Numbered from the stretch's first letter, positions 7,730-16,574 are shown. The stretch is 64,000 bases of DNA from Sulfurovum sp. UBA12169 (GCA_002742845.1 DLUH01000004.1:1-64000); one strand, 5' to 3'. A program made the numbers and translations. The notes: generated by a model from the letters alone, not told the origin.

Positions 7730-8804
7730 AAAAACCGCCATAGCCATTATCGCTATTGTACTCATCGCAGGACTTCTAATAAAAGGAAAAAACGTACTGC
7801 AAGAAAGAAAAGCACAGATTGCCAATGCTTCCTTGCCTCAGAAAGAAGAGATCGGCATCAATCTTATTGAACCAAGACAAGGAACCCTCCAAAACAAAGT
7901 TTCCTATTTAGCACATATCGAGGCAGACAAAAGCATTATGCTTTCCACCAAACTGTCAGGATATATAGAGCATATCACAGTAAAAGAATCACAAAAAATA
8001 CACAAAGGCGATCTACTTGTCCGTATCGACGATAAGGAGTTGCGCTCCGAGATTGACGGACTTGAAACAACCCATGCCCAGCAAAAAAGTGATGCATCCC
8101 TGGCTAAAAGTATCTATGACCGCAATGTCAAATTGTATAAGGTTGGCGGATTGGCACGAGAACAGGTTGATATTTCCCGCGTTACCATGCAAAACAAAGA
8201 GGCTATTGCTGCCAACACGAAACAAAAAATTATCCGGTTGAACCATCAGCTCTCTTATTTGCAAATTCTTGCCCCTTTTAACGGAGTGGTCGATGCAATT
8301 ATGCTCCATGAGGGGGATTTGGCAATCGCAGGGAAGCCGATCCTTAGCCTGAGCAACGGAGAGAAAAAGCTAGTATTTTCTTACGCTCCGGGAAATGTTC
8401 CTGTTAAAGAAGAGCAAAAAGTATTTGTCGGCAAAGAAAAAGTGGGTGAAATAAAAACTATCTATACCACGGCACAAAATGGTTTAATGCGAGCAGAAAC
8501 AGGAAACACCCCCTCCCTCTCTCTTCCCTCGGGGAGCACACTCACTGTCGAGGTGCTTAAAGAAGAATCCCAAGGCTGCATTCTGCCAAATGATACCATT
8601 GTACACAACAAAGAGGGCAACTTCATCATGGCCTATACAGAAGGTAGTTTTACAGCAATGCCGATTAAGCTGTTGATGCAAAACAACAACGAATCCCTTG
8701 TTGAGCCTTGTCCTCATACGCCGGTCGCCCAGGCAAATGAGTCCAAACTGGGGCAATTGCCCTTTTACGGAAAAATAAATATTTCAGGAACAGTTCATGA
8801 GTAA
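7722..8804 (+). CDS. RND efflux periplasmic adaptor (membrane fusion protein)
   Basis: A 360-residue HlyD/AcrA-type adaptor. It has an N-terminal membrane anchor (TAIAIIAIVLIAGLLI), a first biotinyl-lipoyl half (YLAHIEADKSIMLSTKLSGYI), a coiled-coil hairpin of about 60 residues, and the second lipoyl half (LQILAPFNGVVDAI), then a beta-barrel. It bridges the inner-membrane pump and the TolC channel. I place the start at the ATG 7722, which overlaps the end of the tolC gene, because the hydrophobic anchor begins there. The gene ends inside the start of the RND gene. Confidence 0.85.
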   Translation: MNKKTAIAIIAIVLIAGLLIKGKNVLQERKAQIANASLPQKEEIGINLIEPRQGTLQNKVSYLAHIEADKSIMLSTKLSGYIEHITVKESQKIHKGDLLVRIDDKELRSEIDGLETTHAQQKSDASLAKSIYDRNVKLYKVGGLAREQVDISRVTMQNKEAIAANTKQKIIRLNHQLSYLQILAPFNGVVDAIMLHEGDLAIAGKPILSLSNGEKKLVFSYAPGNVPVKEEQKVFVGKEKVGEIKTIYTTAQNGLMRAETGNTPSLSLPSGSTLTVEVLKEESQGCILPNDTIVHNKEGNFIMAYTEGSFTAMPIKLLMQNNNESLVEPCPHTPVAQANESKLGQLPFYGKINISGTVHE

Positions 8805-11800
8805 ACCATCAAGCAGCTGGATAGAAAAAATCCTCAAAAAACCCTATATCATTTTTTCTTTTTTGGCTCTTTTTGTTTTTTCCGGCATAATGGGATACGG
8901 AAAGATTCATCGCAACCTTTTTCCAAATTCCAACTATCCTGAAGTTGCCCTGGTGATTGTAGAGCCCGGCGCTTCAGCTAAAAGTATAGCAAGCAATATC
9001 GCCGTCACGGTAGAAGAAGAACTTTATGCACTTGATGAAATCAGGCGCGCCTACTCCAATACGATCGATGAAGTGACGGTCATTCGTGCAGAGTTTGAAT
9101 ACAGTAAAAATATCGATACCGCGGTAAACGACGTAGCCAACGCCCTTTCGAAAATACGCGCCAAACTCCCTTCGGACATTCAAGAACCGCAAATCATAAA
9201 AATCACCGAAGCAACTGCTCCCGTGCTTGTGGTTGCCATGTCGCCTAAAAACAAAAATATAAACCTAGAGGATATCCGCGATTTAGCAAGCGGGGACATC
9301 AAGCATACACTGCTAAAAACAAAAGGTGTTGCCAATGTCGATATTTTTGGCGGCTATCAAAAAGAGCTGCAAATTATTATAGACAAAAAGAAACTCGACA
9401 GCCTTCATCTTTCTTTAGGGGAAGTTCTTGCTGCTATCCAAAAAAGCGACAAAGAGTATGCAATTGGATTTATGAGCAACGATGAACATCGCTATCTGAT
9501 CAAATCCCAAGGCAAAAGAAAACAGGTAGAAACACTCAAACTCCTCCCTCTTTCACCTGATCTCAAACTTGCTGATGTGGCAGAGATTTATTTTGGCCAC
9601 TATGAAAATAGCGCTTCATATTTTGGAAACGGGAAAGAGGCAATAGCCTTATCGGTACAACGCTCTATCAGTGCGGATGTTATCACAACAATCGAAAAAG
9701 CAGAGCAGCTGATTGAAAAATTTAAAACAAAATATCCGCAAATCAATTTTGAAATATCAGATACGCAAAAAGAAACCATCGCCCAAAGTACACAAAATAT
9801 GCTCGAATCTCTTCGTGATGCCATAGTGATGTCAACACTTGTTGTTTTTTTATTTCTTGCAAGTTTTCGCCAAATTTTAGTTGTTTTGGTCACCATTCCG
9901 TTGGTTTATGCTTCAACCATTGCTTTAATGTGGCTGACAGGGATAGACTTCAACGTCATCACACTCACTGCAATCATTTTGGCTCTTGGACTTTTGCTGG
10001 ATGACACCGTCGTAGTAGTTGAAAACATAGAGCGACACTATAAAGAACTCAACAAGCCCATTCACGATGCTGTTTTTGATGGAACCAAAGAAATTATGTT
10101 TGCAGATTTAAGCGGCTCTATCACGACGATGATCGCTCTTGCGCCTATGCTTTTTGTCGGCGGATATCCCCAAACGGTTTTTGCTCCGCTTGTAGGAACG
10201 TTGCTTTTGGCACTTTTAGCTTCTTATGTCGTCTCTATTATAGCAGTACCCTTGTTGTCTCTTTATATTTTAACAATCCAAAACAGGTTTATCCTAAAAA
10301 TAGAAAATGGTTTTCATAGGGTTACGGGTCAAGCCAACCAAATGATTCATACTTTTTTTTCTTCTATTGTACAAACGGCTGTCACACGCAAAAGTGTAGG
10401 AATAGTTTATTTTGTCCTCCTGCTTGGACTTTTCTTCGCATCTGTTAAATTTGTTATGCCCGTTGTAGGCCAAGAACTCATGCCTCCTATGGATACGGGT
10501 GCTGTAAACATCAAAATCACCACAGACGCAAATCTTCCTATAGAAAAAAGTGAAGTGATTATGAGAGAGACAAACAAAATAATCCAAAAACAGGGCAAAC
10601 TTTTAAGAGTTTCTGGAAGCATTGGAAGCGAGGCAGGAATACTCAGCATCGGAAGCGGAAGCGGGACAGAGCATCTCTCTATCGTAGCAACTTATATAGA
10701 CAGGCACCAAAGAGACAAAACTATCTGGGAGATATCTAATGCATTGCGCAAAGAAATCGTACAAATCCCGTATGTAAAAGATGTTGATATCTCCCCCTAC
10801 GGAGCAACCGGACTTGCCAGCATACGCGCAAGTGTCAATGCCATGCTGAGCGGATCGAATTTTGATATGCTGCACCGCACAGGCGCCAAAGTAGAAGAAG
10901 CCTTACAAAAAACGCAAGGAATAGTTTCTACTTCTGCAACATGGGATATGGATAAAACCGTCTACAATCTTCTCATAGATGAAGCTCAGGCATTGAAATA
11001 CAGACTAACCTCTTCTGAAATAGCACACCAAATACAAACCGCCCTCAGAGGTGCCACAGTCGCTACTTTTTCTAAAAGCAATCATGTGGACTACGGTGTA
11101 AGGGTTTGGCTTCCAAAAGAACAAATCAACACCCTTGACAAAGTTCTTTCCTTATATATAGACACCCCCGAAGGAAAGATACCCTTACATAAAGTAGCCA
11201 CCCTTGCCAAGACAAAAGAGCCTACCATTATTACCAGAGAAGGACTTAACTATACGCTTGAAATCTATGGTCACAGAGAAAAAGAGGCCATTTCGCATGT
11301 TATGGCAAATTTTGAAAAACAGCTTGAAGATGTAGCTTTGCCAAAGGATATAGAACTTGAGCAAATAGGTGACATTAAACACTTTAAAGCCTCTGCAGAA
11401 AGAATGATTGGGGCAATCTCTGTGGCAATTGTATTGATATTTTTGACTCTTATTATCATGTTTAGCAGTATAAAAATCTCTTTAATGATTATCTTTTCTA
11501 TCCCCCTGACAATCATTGGTGCTTCATGGACAATGCTGGGCATGAATTATCACGTCTCCATGCCTTCGATGATGGGATTTATCTTGCTTTCTGGAATCAT
11601 TGTAAATAATGCTATTTTATTGATACATTTTGCACTTGAGCAGATGAAAGAGGGGGTAGACAAAACAAAAGCGATGCTAGAATCCATTAGAATCCGCACC
11701 AGACCGGTTCTAATGACAGCTCTTTCCGTATCGGTGGGAATGCTGCCTATCGCCCAGGGTGCGGCCATAGGACTTGAACGGCTTGCACCATTGGGAGCAG

Positions 11801-11898
11801 TAGCCATTGGGGGTCTTATTATAGGAACACTCATGACTTTGATTTTTATTCCTATCCTATTTATCTGGACTGTAAAAAATAAAGAAGCAATACTCTAA
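8797..11898 (+). CDS. RND multidrug/metal efflux transporter (AcrB superfamily)
   Basis: A 1033-residue inner-membrane pump with the RND plan: TM1 at about residues 15-32, a large periplasmic porter domain, TM2-6 (about 335-490), a second porter domain, and TM8-12 at the end. TM4 carries the proton-relay Asp pair in LALGLLLDDTVVVVENIERH. It exports small molecules by proton antiport together with the adaptor and TolC genes just upstream. Substrate cannot be deduced; the hydrophobe-exporter branch is more likely than the metal branch because no metal-binding cluster is seen. The start overlaps the adaptor stop. Confidence 0.88.
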   Translation: MSKPSSSWIEKILKKPYIIFSFLALFVFSGIMGYGKIHRNLFPNSNYPEVALVIVEPGASAKSIASNIAVTVEEELYALDEIRRAYSNTIDEVTVIRAEFEYSKNIDTAVNDVANALSKIRAKLPSDIQEPQIIKITEATAPVLVVAMSPKNKNINLEDIRDLASGDIKHTLLKTKGVANVDIFGGYQKELQIIIDKKKLDSLHLSLGEVLAAIQKSDKEYAIGFMSNDEHRYLIKSQGKRKQVETLKLLPLSPDLKLADVAEIYFGHYENSASYFGNGKEAIALSVQRSISADVITTIEKAEQLIEKFKTKYPQINFEISDTQKETIAQSTQNMLESLRDAIVMSTLVVFLFLASFRQILVVLVTIPLVYASTIALMWLTGIDFNVITLTAIILALGLLLDDTVVVVENIERHYKELNKPIHDAVFDGTKEIMFADLSGSITTMIALAPMLFVGGYPQTVFAPLVGTLLLALLASYVVSIIAVPLLSLYILTIQNRFILKIENGFHRVTGQANQMIHTFFSSIVQTAVTRKSVGIVYFVLLLGLFFASVKFVMPVVGQELMPPMDTGAVNIKITTDANLPIEKSEVIMRETNKIIQKQGKLLRVSGSIGSEAGILSIGSGSGTEHLSIVATYIDRHQRDKTIWEISNALRKEIVQIPYVKDVDISPYGATGLASIRASVNAMLSGSNFDMLHRTGAKVEEALQKTQGIVSTSATWDMDKTVYNLLIDEAQALKYRLTSSEIAHQIQTALRGATVATFSKSNHVDYGVRVWLPKEQINTLDKVLSLYIDTPEGKIPLHKVATLAKTKEPTIITREGLNYTLEIYGHREKEAISHVMANFEKQLEDVALPKDIELEQIGDIKHFKASAERMIGAISVAIVLIFLTLIIMFSSIKISLMIIFSIPLTIIGASWTMLGMNYHVSMPSMMGFILLSGIIVNNAILLIHFALEQMKEGVDKTKAMLESIRIRTRPVLMTALSVSVGMLPIAQGAAIGLERLAPLGAVAIGGLIIGTLMTLIFIPILFIWTVKNKEAIL

Positions 11899-11976
11899 AA
11901 CATAAACCGATTATTTTCTTGTGCCAAAGAAGATGATTGGATAAATTACATCGCACCTGGTTGGAATTTTCATCAT

Positions 11977-13218
11977 CTATTCGTATTCGATCTCTATCAT
12001 ACTCTTTGTCTTTTTTGAAAATATCTGCCTTTTTACTTTACCGGCGCCCAAATATTTTTTGGCGCCATTATTGTCTTTGTCTAAAATAATATATCTGTTT
12101 TCCTCTTCGCTGATTTCATTTTTGTCATTTTTGATATGCTCTACCCGATAAACTAGCCTTACTGCGTCAACAAAGGCACTTGCCCCTCTGCTCTGCGATG
12201 AGTTTTTAGTCCCATGATGAATGAAAATAATCGTTTTCTTTTCTTTGGTGGCCCATCTGGTAAACAGATTAATAAACATTCGTGCATGAGCATTATTATT
12301 TTCATCCGCACCAAACATCGCTATAAGCGGGTCAAGAATAATTACATCATAAGCACTCAGTGCTCGTTTAAACTGATAAAATTTACTGCTGGTGGATATA
12401 CTCCCCCTGTTCTCTTCTAAAAAATGTATTGTTTCTGCATCTGCTCCTACTATATGCAAATTTTTTTCAAAGACAGAAACATCTGTTTCCAAAATTTGCT
12501 TGGCTATCATTTCAAAGCGGGATCTCGATAACCCCAAAGGATCTTCGCTCAACCACATAAATACCTTAAGCCTCTCATCTCTTACCATTCTCATGGCTGC
12601 CTGCAAAAGCAAAAACGATTTTCCCACTCCCCCTCCTGCACTTACCAAAGAAACGGTGTCCTTGGGAAACGGCAACCAACTTTTGCAAACAAACTCTGCA
12701 TCTTCTGCCTGTATCTCTCCGAAAGAAACAATTTTAAAAAGCTCCCTGCTTCCTTCTTCTGCTTTTTCTATCTCCTTATGGACAAGATGTAAAATTTCAT
12801 CAAAATTCTTCTCTTGATCTACACTTTGCAAAATCTTATGAGCAAGTTGTTTAAACTGCCTTAAGCGGGAATACTCTTTCATTTTCTCTATATAAAAATG
12901 AATATTCGAAACCGGAAGTGCGGCCAATATTTCTAACATTCCGGATTCATCAAATGCTTTGCCTAAATACTCTTTAATGAGGGCTTCTTCTATGATGCTA
13001 TTTTCGTAAAGATGGCCTAATGCATCAAAAAGCGCCCGATGAAAAGGAACATAAAAATCTTCGCTTTTTATTCCTGTATCCAGTACGTCTTTAAATATCA
13101 CAGGCTCATAAATGATTGTACTTAAAACTGCTCTTTCAAAAGCTTCGCTATATATCAATTGTTGCATCTTATCTTCTTCATATGATAGTCTTTTTGCCCA
13201 TTCTAGCTCTTTTTGCAT
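11977..13218 (-). CDS. DnaB-N/RecA-fold ATPase, plasmid-type replicative helicase (RepA-like)
   Basis: Residues about 20-150 match a DnaB helicase N-terminal domain (FERAVLSTIIYEP...DFYVPFHRALFDAL). The rest is a RecA-fold ATPase like RSF1010 RepA/AAA_25, with Walker A AGGGVGKSF, Walker B VIILDPLI, and the IIFIHHG and RGASAFVD segments typical of these hexameric helicases. It lies next to the iteron array and Rep gene, on the same strand, so it probably serves replication of this replicon. The ATG at 13218 lacks a ribosome binding site; an ATG at 13167 is preceded by GAAGAAGATAAG and may be the real start. Confidence 0.72.
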   Translation of the reverse strand: MQKELEWAKRLSYEEDKMQQLIYSEAFERAVLSTIIYEPVIFKDVLDTGIKSEDFYVPFHRALFDALGHLYENSIIEEALIKEYLGKAFDESGMLEILAALPVSNIHFYIEKMKEYSRLRQFKQLAHKILQSVDQEKNFDEILHLVHKEIEKAEEGSRELFKIVSFGEIQAEDAEFVCKSWLPFPKDTVSLVSAGGGVGKSFLLLQAAMRMVRDERLKVFMWLSEDPLGLSRSRFEMIAKQILETDVSVFEKNLHIVGADAETIHFLEENRGSISTSSKFYQFKRALSAYDVIILDPLIAMFGADENNNAHARMFINLFTRWATKEKKTIIFIHHGTKNSSQSRGASAFVDAVRLVYRVEHIKNDKNEISEEENRYIILDKDNNGAKKYLGAGKVKRQIFSKKTKSMIEIEYE

Positions 13219-13260
13219 TACATAGCAAGACTAAAATTTCATAGCATCCTTTTTGTCAAA

Positions 13261-13687
13261 AGAAGTAATATTAGAGTACAAAAGAAGTAATATTAGAGGA
13301 GTTTACTATTCTTCTGGAAGTAATATTAGAGGAGTTTACTATTCTTCTGGAAGTAATATTGGGGGGATCATAATTGTGCTTGCGGAAGCAATCTTAGAGG
13401 TAAAAAGTATATTTTGGAAGCAATATTAGAGTCTATAGGGGAGTTTTTGCTATTTACAGGGTATTTTTATCCTTATCATTGAAAATTTTCGTACCTTTTT
13501 TAAAAAACTTTCATATTTTTTAAAGCTGATATCTATGGCGTGGAAGTAATATTGGGGGGATTATGGCATTTTTATAGCAAACGCGGAGCTAATATTAGAG
13601 GGTTTTGGAAGCAATATTAGAGTATACGGAAGTAATATTAGAGGTAAAAAGCAGCTATTTTAGAGGGTTTTGGAAGCAATATTAGAG
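13261..13687. repeat. Iteron array, about 12 copies of a 16-base repeat
   Basis: Consensus GGAAGYAATATTAGAG. Copies start at 13261, 13283, 13316, 13349, 13384, 13416, 13542, 13585, 13607, 13628, 13650 (degenerate) and 13672, all in the same orientation. The copies at 13349 and 13542 end in TTGGGG instead of TTAGAG, and 13384 has one internal change. Rep initiators bind such iterons to open the origin and to control copy number. Confidence 0.85.
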
Positions 13688-13705
13688 TTTTTCTAAGATT
13701 ATAAG

Positions 13706-13745
13706 ACTCTTTATACAAGAACATTAAGATTCTTGTATAAAGAGT
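13706..13745 (-). terminator. Inverted repeat downstream of rep
   Basis: Perfect 16-base arms (ACTCTTTATACAAGAA at 13706, its complement at 13730) with an 8-base loop. A third copy of the 15-base left arm lies at 13758-13772, inside the end of the rep gene, so alternative hairpins can form. Reading in the direction of rep it could stop transcription before the iterons. Confidence 0.5.
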
Positions 13746-13755
13746 GTGATTTTAA

Positions 13756-14862
13756 TCACTCTTTATACAAGAGAGACTCTAAGTACAATATAACTTCCGT
13801 TTCAAATTCTTCTGAATTAAGTTGATTTTTATTAACGATTCTAAAATTTTTTTGATCATCAGTCTCAACATAAGCTGCACATACAAATGCGCCTTCACTC
13901 TCATACGAAATATTTTTTAACAAAACTTTATTTCCATCAAACAAAATAGCTTCGCCGATCAGATCTTTTGTTGTAATATTTATTGTAGGCTTTTCTGATT
14001 CAACAAGAGGAATACTTGAGTAATTAAATAAAGAAGGAATAAAGCCGACTCCGGAATTACCAAGATAATAAAACATTTCATCATTTTGGCTATAGTCAAT
14101 TCCAAACGATTGTAACTCCCCTACTCTGTACCTGAGCTCTCTTTTTGCAACCTGCAAAGATTTTGGAGAATCAGTAGGAAACCCAAGCGCATCCAAAACA
14201 GTCAACAGTTTAAACCGTGATTCTTTTTTATGCGTAAAGAACCAACGAATGATAGCCTTGGTTAAAGCAGAATCGACTTTAAGTAGTTTTGGCAACTCTT
14301 TTTTGTAGTTAATAGAAAGTTCTCTTTCATAAAATTTTAAATATCGCTTATCTAATGTAATTGAATAGGCTTTGTGCTCTTCTAGATAGTCCAAATGAGA
14401 AATCAAATTAAAGTCAAAAGAATCTCCTTTCGTATTTACATAATTGATAGTAATATCACGGATTTCTTTGATTTTATCCCTAAGCCATTTTGTCTGTTTT
14501 TCCCAAGAGTTGCTTTTTTCTTCTCCGCTATACTCTTTGAGTATTTTTGTCTGACTGAAGATGATTACAACCTCTTCAGTAGGCAGTGGAATAATTTTTG
14601 CCGCATGCGTATAGATACAATCGAGTAAATCCCTATGAACCTGAGTCAAGAGTTTTCGACCTCTTATTTCGACTTTGCCCCAGCTTGTATGAATTGTTCT
14701 GATTCCTCCGTTATTTTTGAATTCTCTGGCGGTCACAGAATTTCCTGAAAGTTTCTGTACGGGAGAAAAAATTGGAATACGCAATTCAGTGATAGTTGAC
14801 GTACTGCTCTCTATTTTTTCCACAACATTAAAAAGGGTGAGTTGTTGATTATCTGTTTTCAT
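13756..14862 (-). CDS. Plasmid replication initiator protein (Rep)
   Basis: A 368-residue protein resembling iteron-binding winged-helix initiators (Rep_3/TrfA-like). Typical traits are the segment WLRDKIKEIRDITINY, ITLDKRYLKFY, and LLKVDSALTKAIIRWFFTHK before the second winged helix. It has no membrane span. It would bind the iterons just downstream of its own gene and recruit the helicase-like protein encoded beyond them. It is divergent from parAB. The ATG at 14862 has no Shine-Dalgarno and lies directly beside a -10 box, so the true start may be further inside. The exact Rep subfamily is uncertain. Confidence 0.72.
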   Translation of the reverse strand: MKTDNQQLTLFNVVEKIESSTSTITELRIPIFSPVQKLSGNSVTAREFKNNGGIRTIHTSWGKVEIRGRKLLTQVHRDLLDCIYTHAAKIIPLPTEEVVIIFSQTKILKEYSGEEKSNSWEKQTKWLRDKIKEIRDITINYVNTKGDSFDFNLISHLDYLEEHKAYSITLDKRYLKFYERELSINYKKELPKLLKVDSALTKAIIRWFFTHKKESRFKLLTVLDALGFPTDSPKSLQVAKRELRYRVGELQSFGIDYSQNDEMFYYLGNSGVGFIPSLFNYSSIPLVESEKPTINITTKDLIGEAILFDGNKVLLKNISYESEGAFVCAAYVETDDQKNFRIVNKNQLNSEEFETEVILYLESLLYKE

Positions 14863-14863
14863 G

Positions 14864-14892
14864 AGTATATTGTACTATGCAATATGTGTCAA
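14864..14892 (-). promoter_or_regulatory. rep promoter abutting the start codon
   Basis: On the minus strand TTGACA (14887-14892) and TATACT (14864-14869) are separated by exactly 17 bases. Only one base separates the -10 box from the ATG at 14862, so the transcript would begin inside the reading frame as drawn. Confidence 0.55.
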
Positions 14893-14944
14893 CACCCTTA
14901 TTTATTTTTTGTTTTCCTTGACTATAGTGTGAGGAGCCAATAAA

Positions 14945-15016
14945 ATGGCGCTTTTCTGGGCAGACAAAATAAAAAAGTTTCGCATGCGAAATAATCTAAT
15001 TGTAAACCAATTATAG
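14945..15016 (+). CDS. Candidate 23-codon leader ORF upstream of parA
   Basis: ATG at 14945 follows GAGGAG at 8 bases and opens a 23-residue frame, MALFWADKIKKFRMRNNLIV plus three residues, that contains the first parS-like palindrome and stops 46 bases before parA. The strong ribosome binding site is the only real support. It may be a leader peptide or chance. Confidence 0.25.
   Translation: MALFWADKIKKFRMRNNLIVNQL
14978..14991. promoter_or_regulatory. parS-like palindrome, copy 1 (between rep and parA)
   Basis: Perfect 14-base palindrome TTTCGCATGCGAAA. It resembles chromosomal parS in its TTTC/GAAA ends but has a CGCATGCG core. The site lies between the divergent rep and parA genes. Confidence 0.7.
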
Positions 15017-15033
15017 TATTATTTGATAATAAA

Positions 15034-15047
15034 TTTCGCATGCGAAA
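15034..15047. promoter_or_regulatory. parS-like palindrome, copy 2 (just upstream of parA)
   Basis: Identical TTTCGCATGCGAAA, 14 bases before the parA ATG and adjacent to its ribosome binding site, where a bound ParB could also repress parAB. Confidence 0.7.
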
Positions 15048-15061
15048 CAAAAGGTGAATGT

Positions 15062-15682
15062 ATGATTATTACCATTGCACACTCAAAGGGCGGAGTAGGA
15101 AAAAGTTTACTTTCATGGCATTTGGCCATCGGCATGAATGTACCCATTATAGATTTAGATTTTCAAAAAACATTGGTCTACACAAACAACCTTAGAAAAA
15201 TAAATGGATATAAATCATTAAAAATTATTCAGCCCGAATCTCCGCAATCATTTGTAGAATTTATGGATAATTGGCCGGAAGAAAAAAATATTATTATTGA
15301 TGTAGGAGGGTTTGACTCAAACCTTAACAGGGCCGCACTTTATATTTCTGATCTTATCATCACCCCTGCTGTTGATCGTGTAACGGAAATGGCAGGACTT
15401 TATAAGTTTCATCAGATTTTGGAAGAACTTTCAAAAAAAATGAAAACACATATCAAGGCAAATATTTTACTCAATGATGTTAATCCGAGTGCAAAAGATT
15501 TTTCAGTTATAGAGGATTTGGTAGACAACCTAAAGCATTTCAGTCTTATGGATACGATTATCGCGCACAGAGCAGATTTTTATAGAACCATGGAGGAAGG
15601 CAGAGGGGTGACAGAATTGGAAAAAAGCAAAGCAAAAAAAGAGATAAAACAGTTAATTAAAGAGATAAAGAGAAAAGGATAA
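15062..15682 (+). CDS. parA: ParA-type partition ATPase
   Basis: A 206-residue Walker-type (MinD/ParA) ATPase. The deviant Walker A is HSKGGVGKSLLSWH right at the N-terminus, Walker A' is PIIDLDFQKT, and Walker B is NIIIDVGGFDS. It lacks the long N-terminal HTH of type Ia ParA, so it is a short type Ib form. It moves replicon copies apart with ParB bound at parS. The ATG at 15062 follows AAAGGTGA in the sequence; the coding frame extends upstream without a better start. parB follows after 3 bases. Confidence 0.85.
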   Translation: MIITIAHSKGGVGKSLLSWHLAIGMNVPIIDLDFQKTLVYTNNLRKINGYKSLKIIQPESPQSFVEFMDNWPEEKNIIIDVGGFDSNLNRAALYISDLIITPAVDRVTEMAGLYKFHQILEELSKKMKTHIKANILLNDVNPSAKDFSVIEDLVDNLKHFSLMDTIIAHRADFYRTMEEGRGVTELEKSKAKKEIKQLIKEIKRKG

Positions 15683-15685
15683 AAG

Positions 15686-16549
15686 ATGGCCAAACGTAAG
15701 ATAAATGCAGCAATGATATTGGCCGCAGGCGAAGATGCACATCTTCAAACCAATGATACAAAAGTTTCGCATGCGAAACAAATAGATGGACAAGAGTTTT
15801 TGGAAATAGATGTTAATAAAATTATAAATAATCCTATGCAGCCACGAATTTCTATCAACAACCAAGAACTTCAAGATCTTATGTCCTCTATAAAAGAACA
15901 CGGGCTTATACAACCTATAGCTGTTATCAGAACGTCAAAAGGCGAGTTTGTGCTTAAAGCAGGACAAAGAAGATGGTTTGCGCATAAAGAACTCGGCCTA
16001 GAAAAGATAAAAGCTATTGTAGAAGATGCAACACATTTTTCCAAAGAAGAAGAAGAAAAAAAACTTTTCGAAGTAGCAATTATGGAAAATACCCATAGAG
16101 ATAATCTTGATCCATTGGAACTTGCTCTTTCTTTAAAGCAGGCTATGGATAAAAATTTCTATACCAATTTAGAAGAGCTAAGCCAGGCCCTAAGCAAATC
16201 GAAATCATATATCAGCAAGGTATTTAAAGTGCTCTCTTTGGAAGAAGAGATTATTCAAGACTTAGAAAAAAATAAATCCATTAATGATATTGAATCGCTT
16301 TATGAAATACAAAAGATTAAAGATCCGCAAGAGCAGGTGAGGGTGTATTTCGATTTTGTAGCTAAAAAATTAGACAGAAAAGCACTTAGAAGCCACAATA
16401 AAATTAAAATTTCGCATGCGAAACAAGAAGTTTTTTTTATTACTAAGCCTAAATTTATAAAATTGGATTTAGATACTACAAAATTGACCGAATCACAAAA
16501 GAAAAATATGATAGAAGAGTTGGAAAAAGTTTTAAAAAAATATTTTTAA
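15686..16549 (+). CDS. parB: ParB-type partition protein
   Basis: A 287-residue ParB. The N-terminal CTP-binding ParB/Srx-fold domain contains NPMQPR, IKEHGLIQPI and KAGQRRWFAH; ENTHRDNLDPLE and the HTH LSKSKSYISKVFKVL follow; the C-terminus is a short dimerisation region. It would load on the parS palindromes and spread. Two of the four palindromes lie inside this gene (codons about 26-31 and 241-246), both read in the same frame and both coding for SHAKQ. It is cotranscribed with parA. Confidence 0.88.
   Translation: MAKRKINAAMILAAGEDAHLQTNDTKVSHAKQIDGQEFLEIDVNKIINNPMQPRISINNQELQDLMSSIKEHGLIQPIAVIRTSKGEFVLKAGQRRWFAHKELGLEKIKAIVEDATHFSKEEEEKKLFEVAIMENTHRDNLDPLELALSLKQAMDKNFYTNLEELSQALSKSKSYISKVFKVLSLEEEIIQDLEKNKSINDIESLYEIQKIKDPQEQVRVYFDFVAKKLDRKALRSHNKIKISHAKQEVFFITKPKFIKLDLDTTKLTESQKKNMIEELEKVLKKYF
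15765..15778. promoter_or_regulatory. parS-like palindrome, copy 3 (inside parB, 5' part)
   Basis: TTTCGCATGCGAAA, here extended to the 16-base perfect palindrome GTTTCGCATGCGAAAC (15764-15779). Translated as VSHAKQ within ParB. Confidence 0.7.
16410..16423. promoter_or_regulatory. parS-like palindrome, copy 4 (inside parB, 3' part)
   Basis: TTTCGCATGCGAAA in the same codon phase as copy 3, translated as ISHAKQ. Confidence 0.7.
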
Positions 16550-16574
16550 AACTAAATTTTTCCAAAACTATCAA

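Larger units (their letters stand above)
13219..13755. other. Putative iteron-type replication origin
   Basis: This 537-base gene-free stretch holds two groups of direct repeats separated by about 110 bases of very AT-rich DNA (13432-13541), and an inverted repeat next to the Rep stop codon. Iterons, an AT-rich melting zone and an adjacent initiator gene are the parts of a theta-type plasmid origin. No DnaA box was identified with confidence. Confidence 0.7.

Noticed and set aside
11899-11976. Search for mobile element ends or attachment sites around the replicon
   Set aside because: No inverted or direct repeats, transposase or integrase were found at the borders near 11.9 or 16.6 kb.
13261-13687. 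Repeat array considered as a CRISPR
   Set aside because: Repeats are 16 bases, spacing varies widely, two copies differ in sequence, no cas genes are near, and a Rep gene is adjacent. Iterons explain it better.
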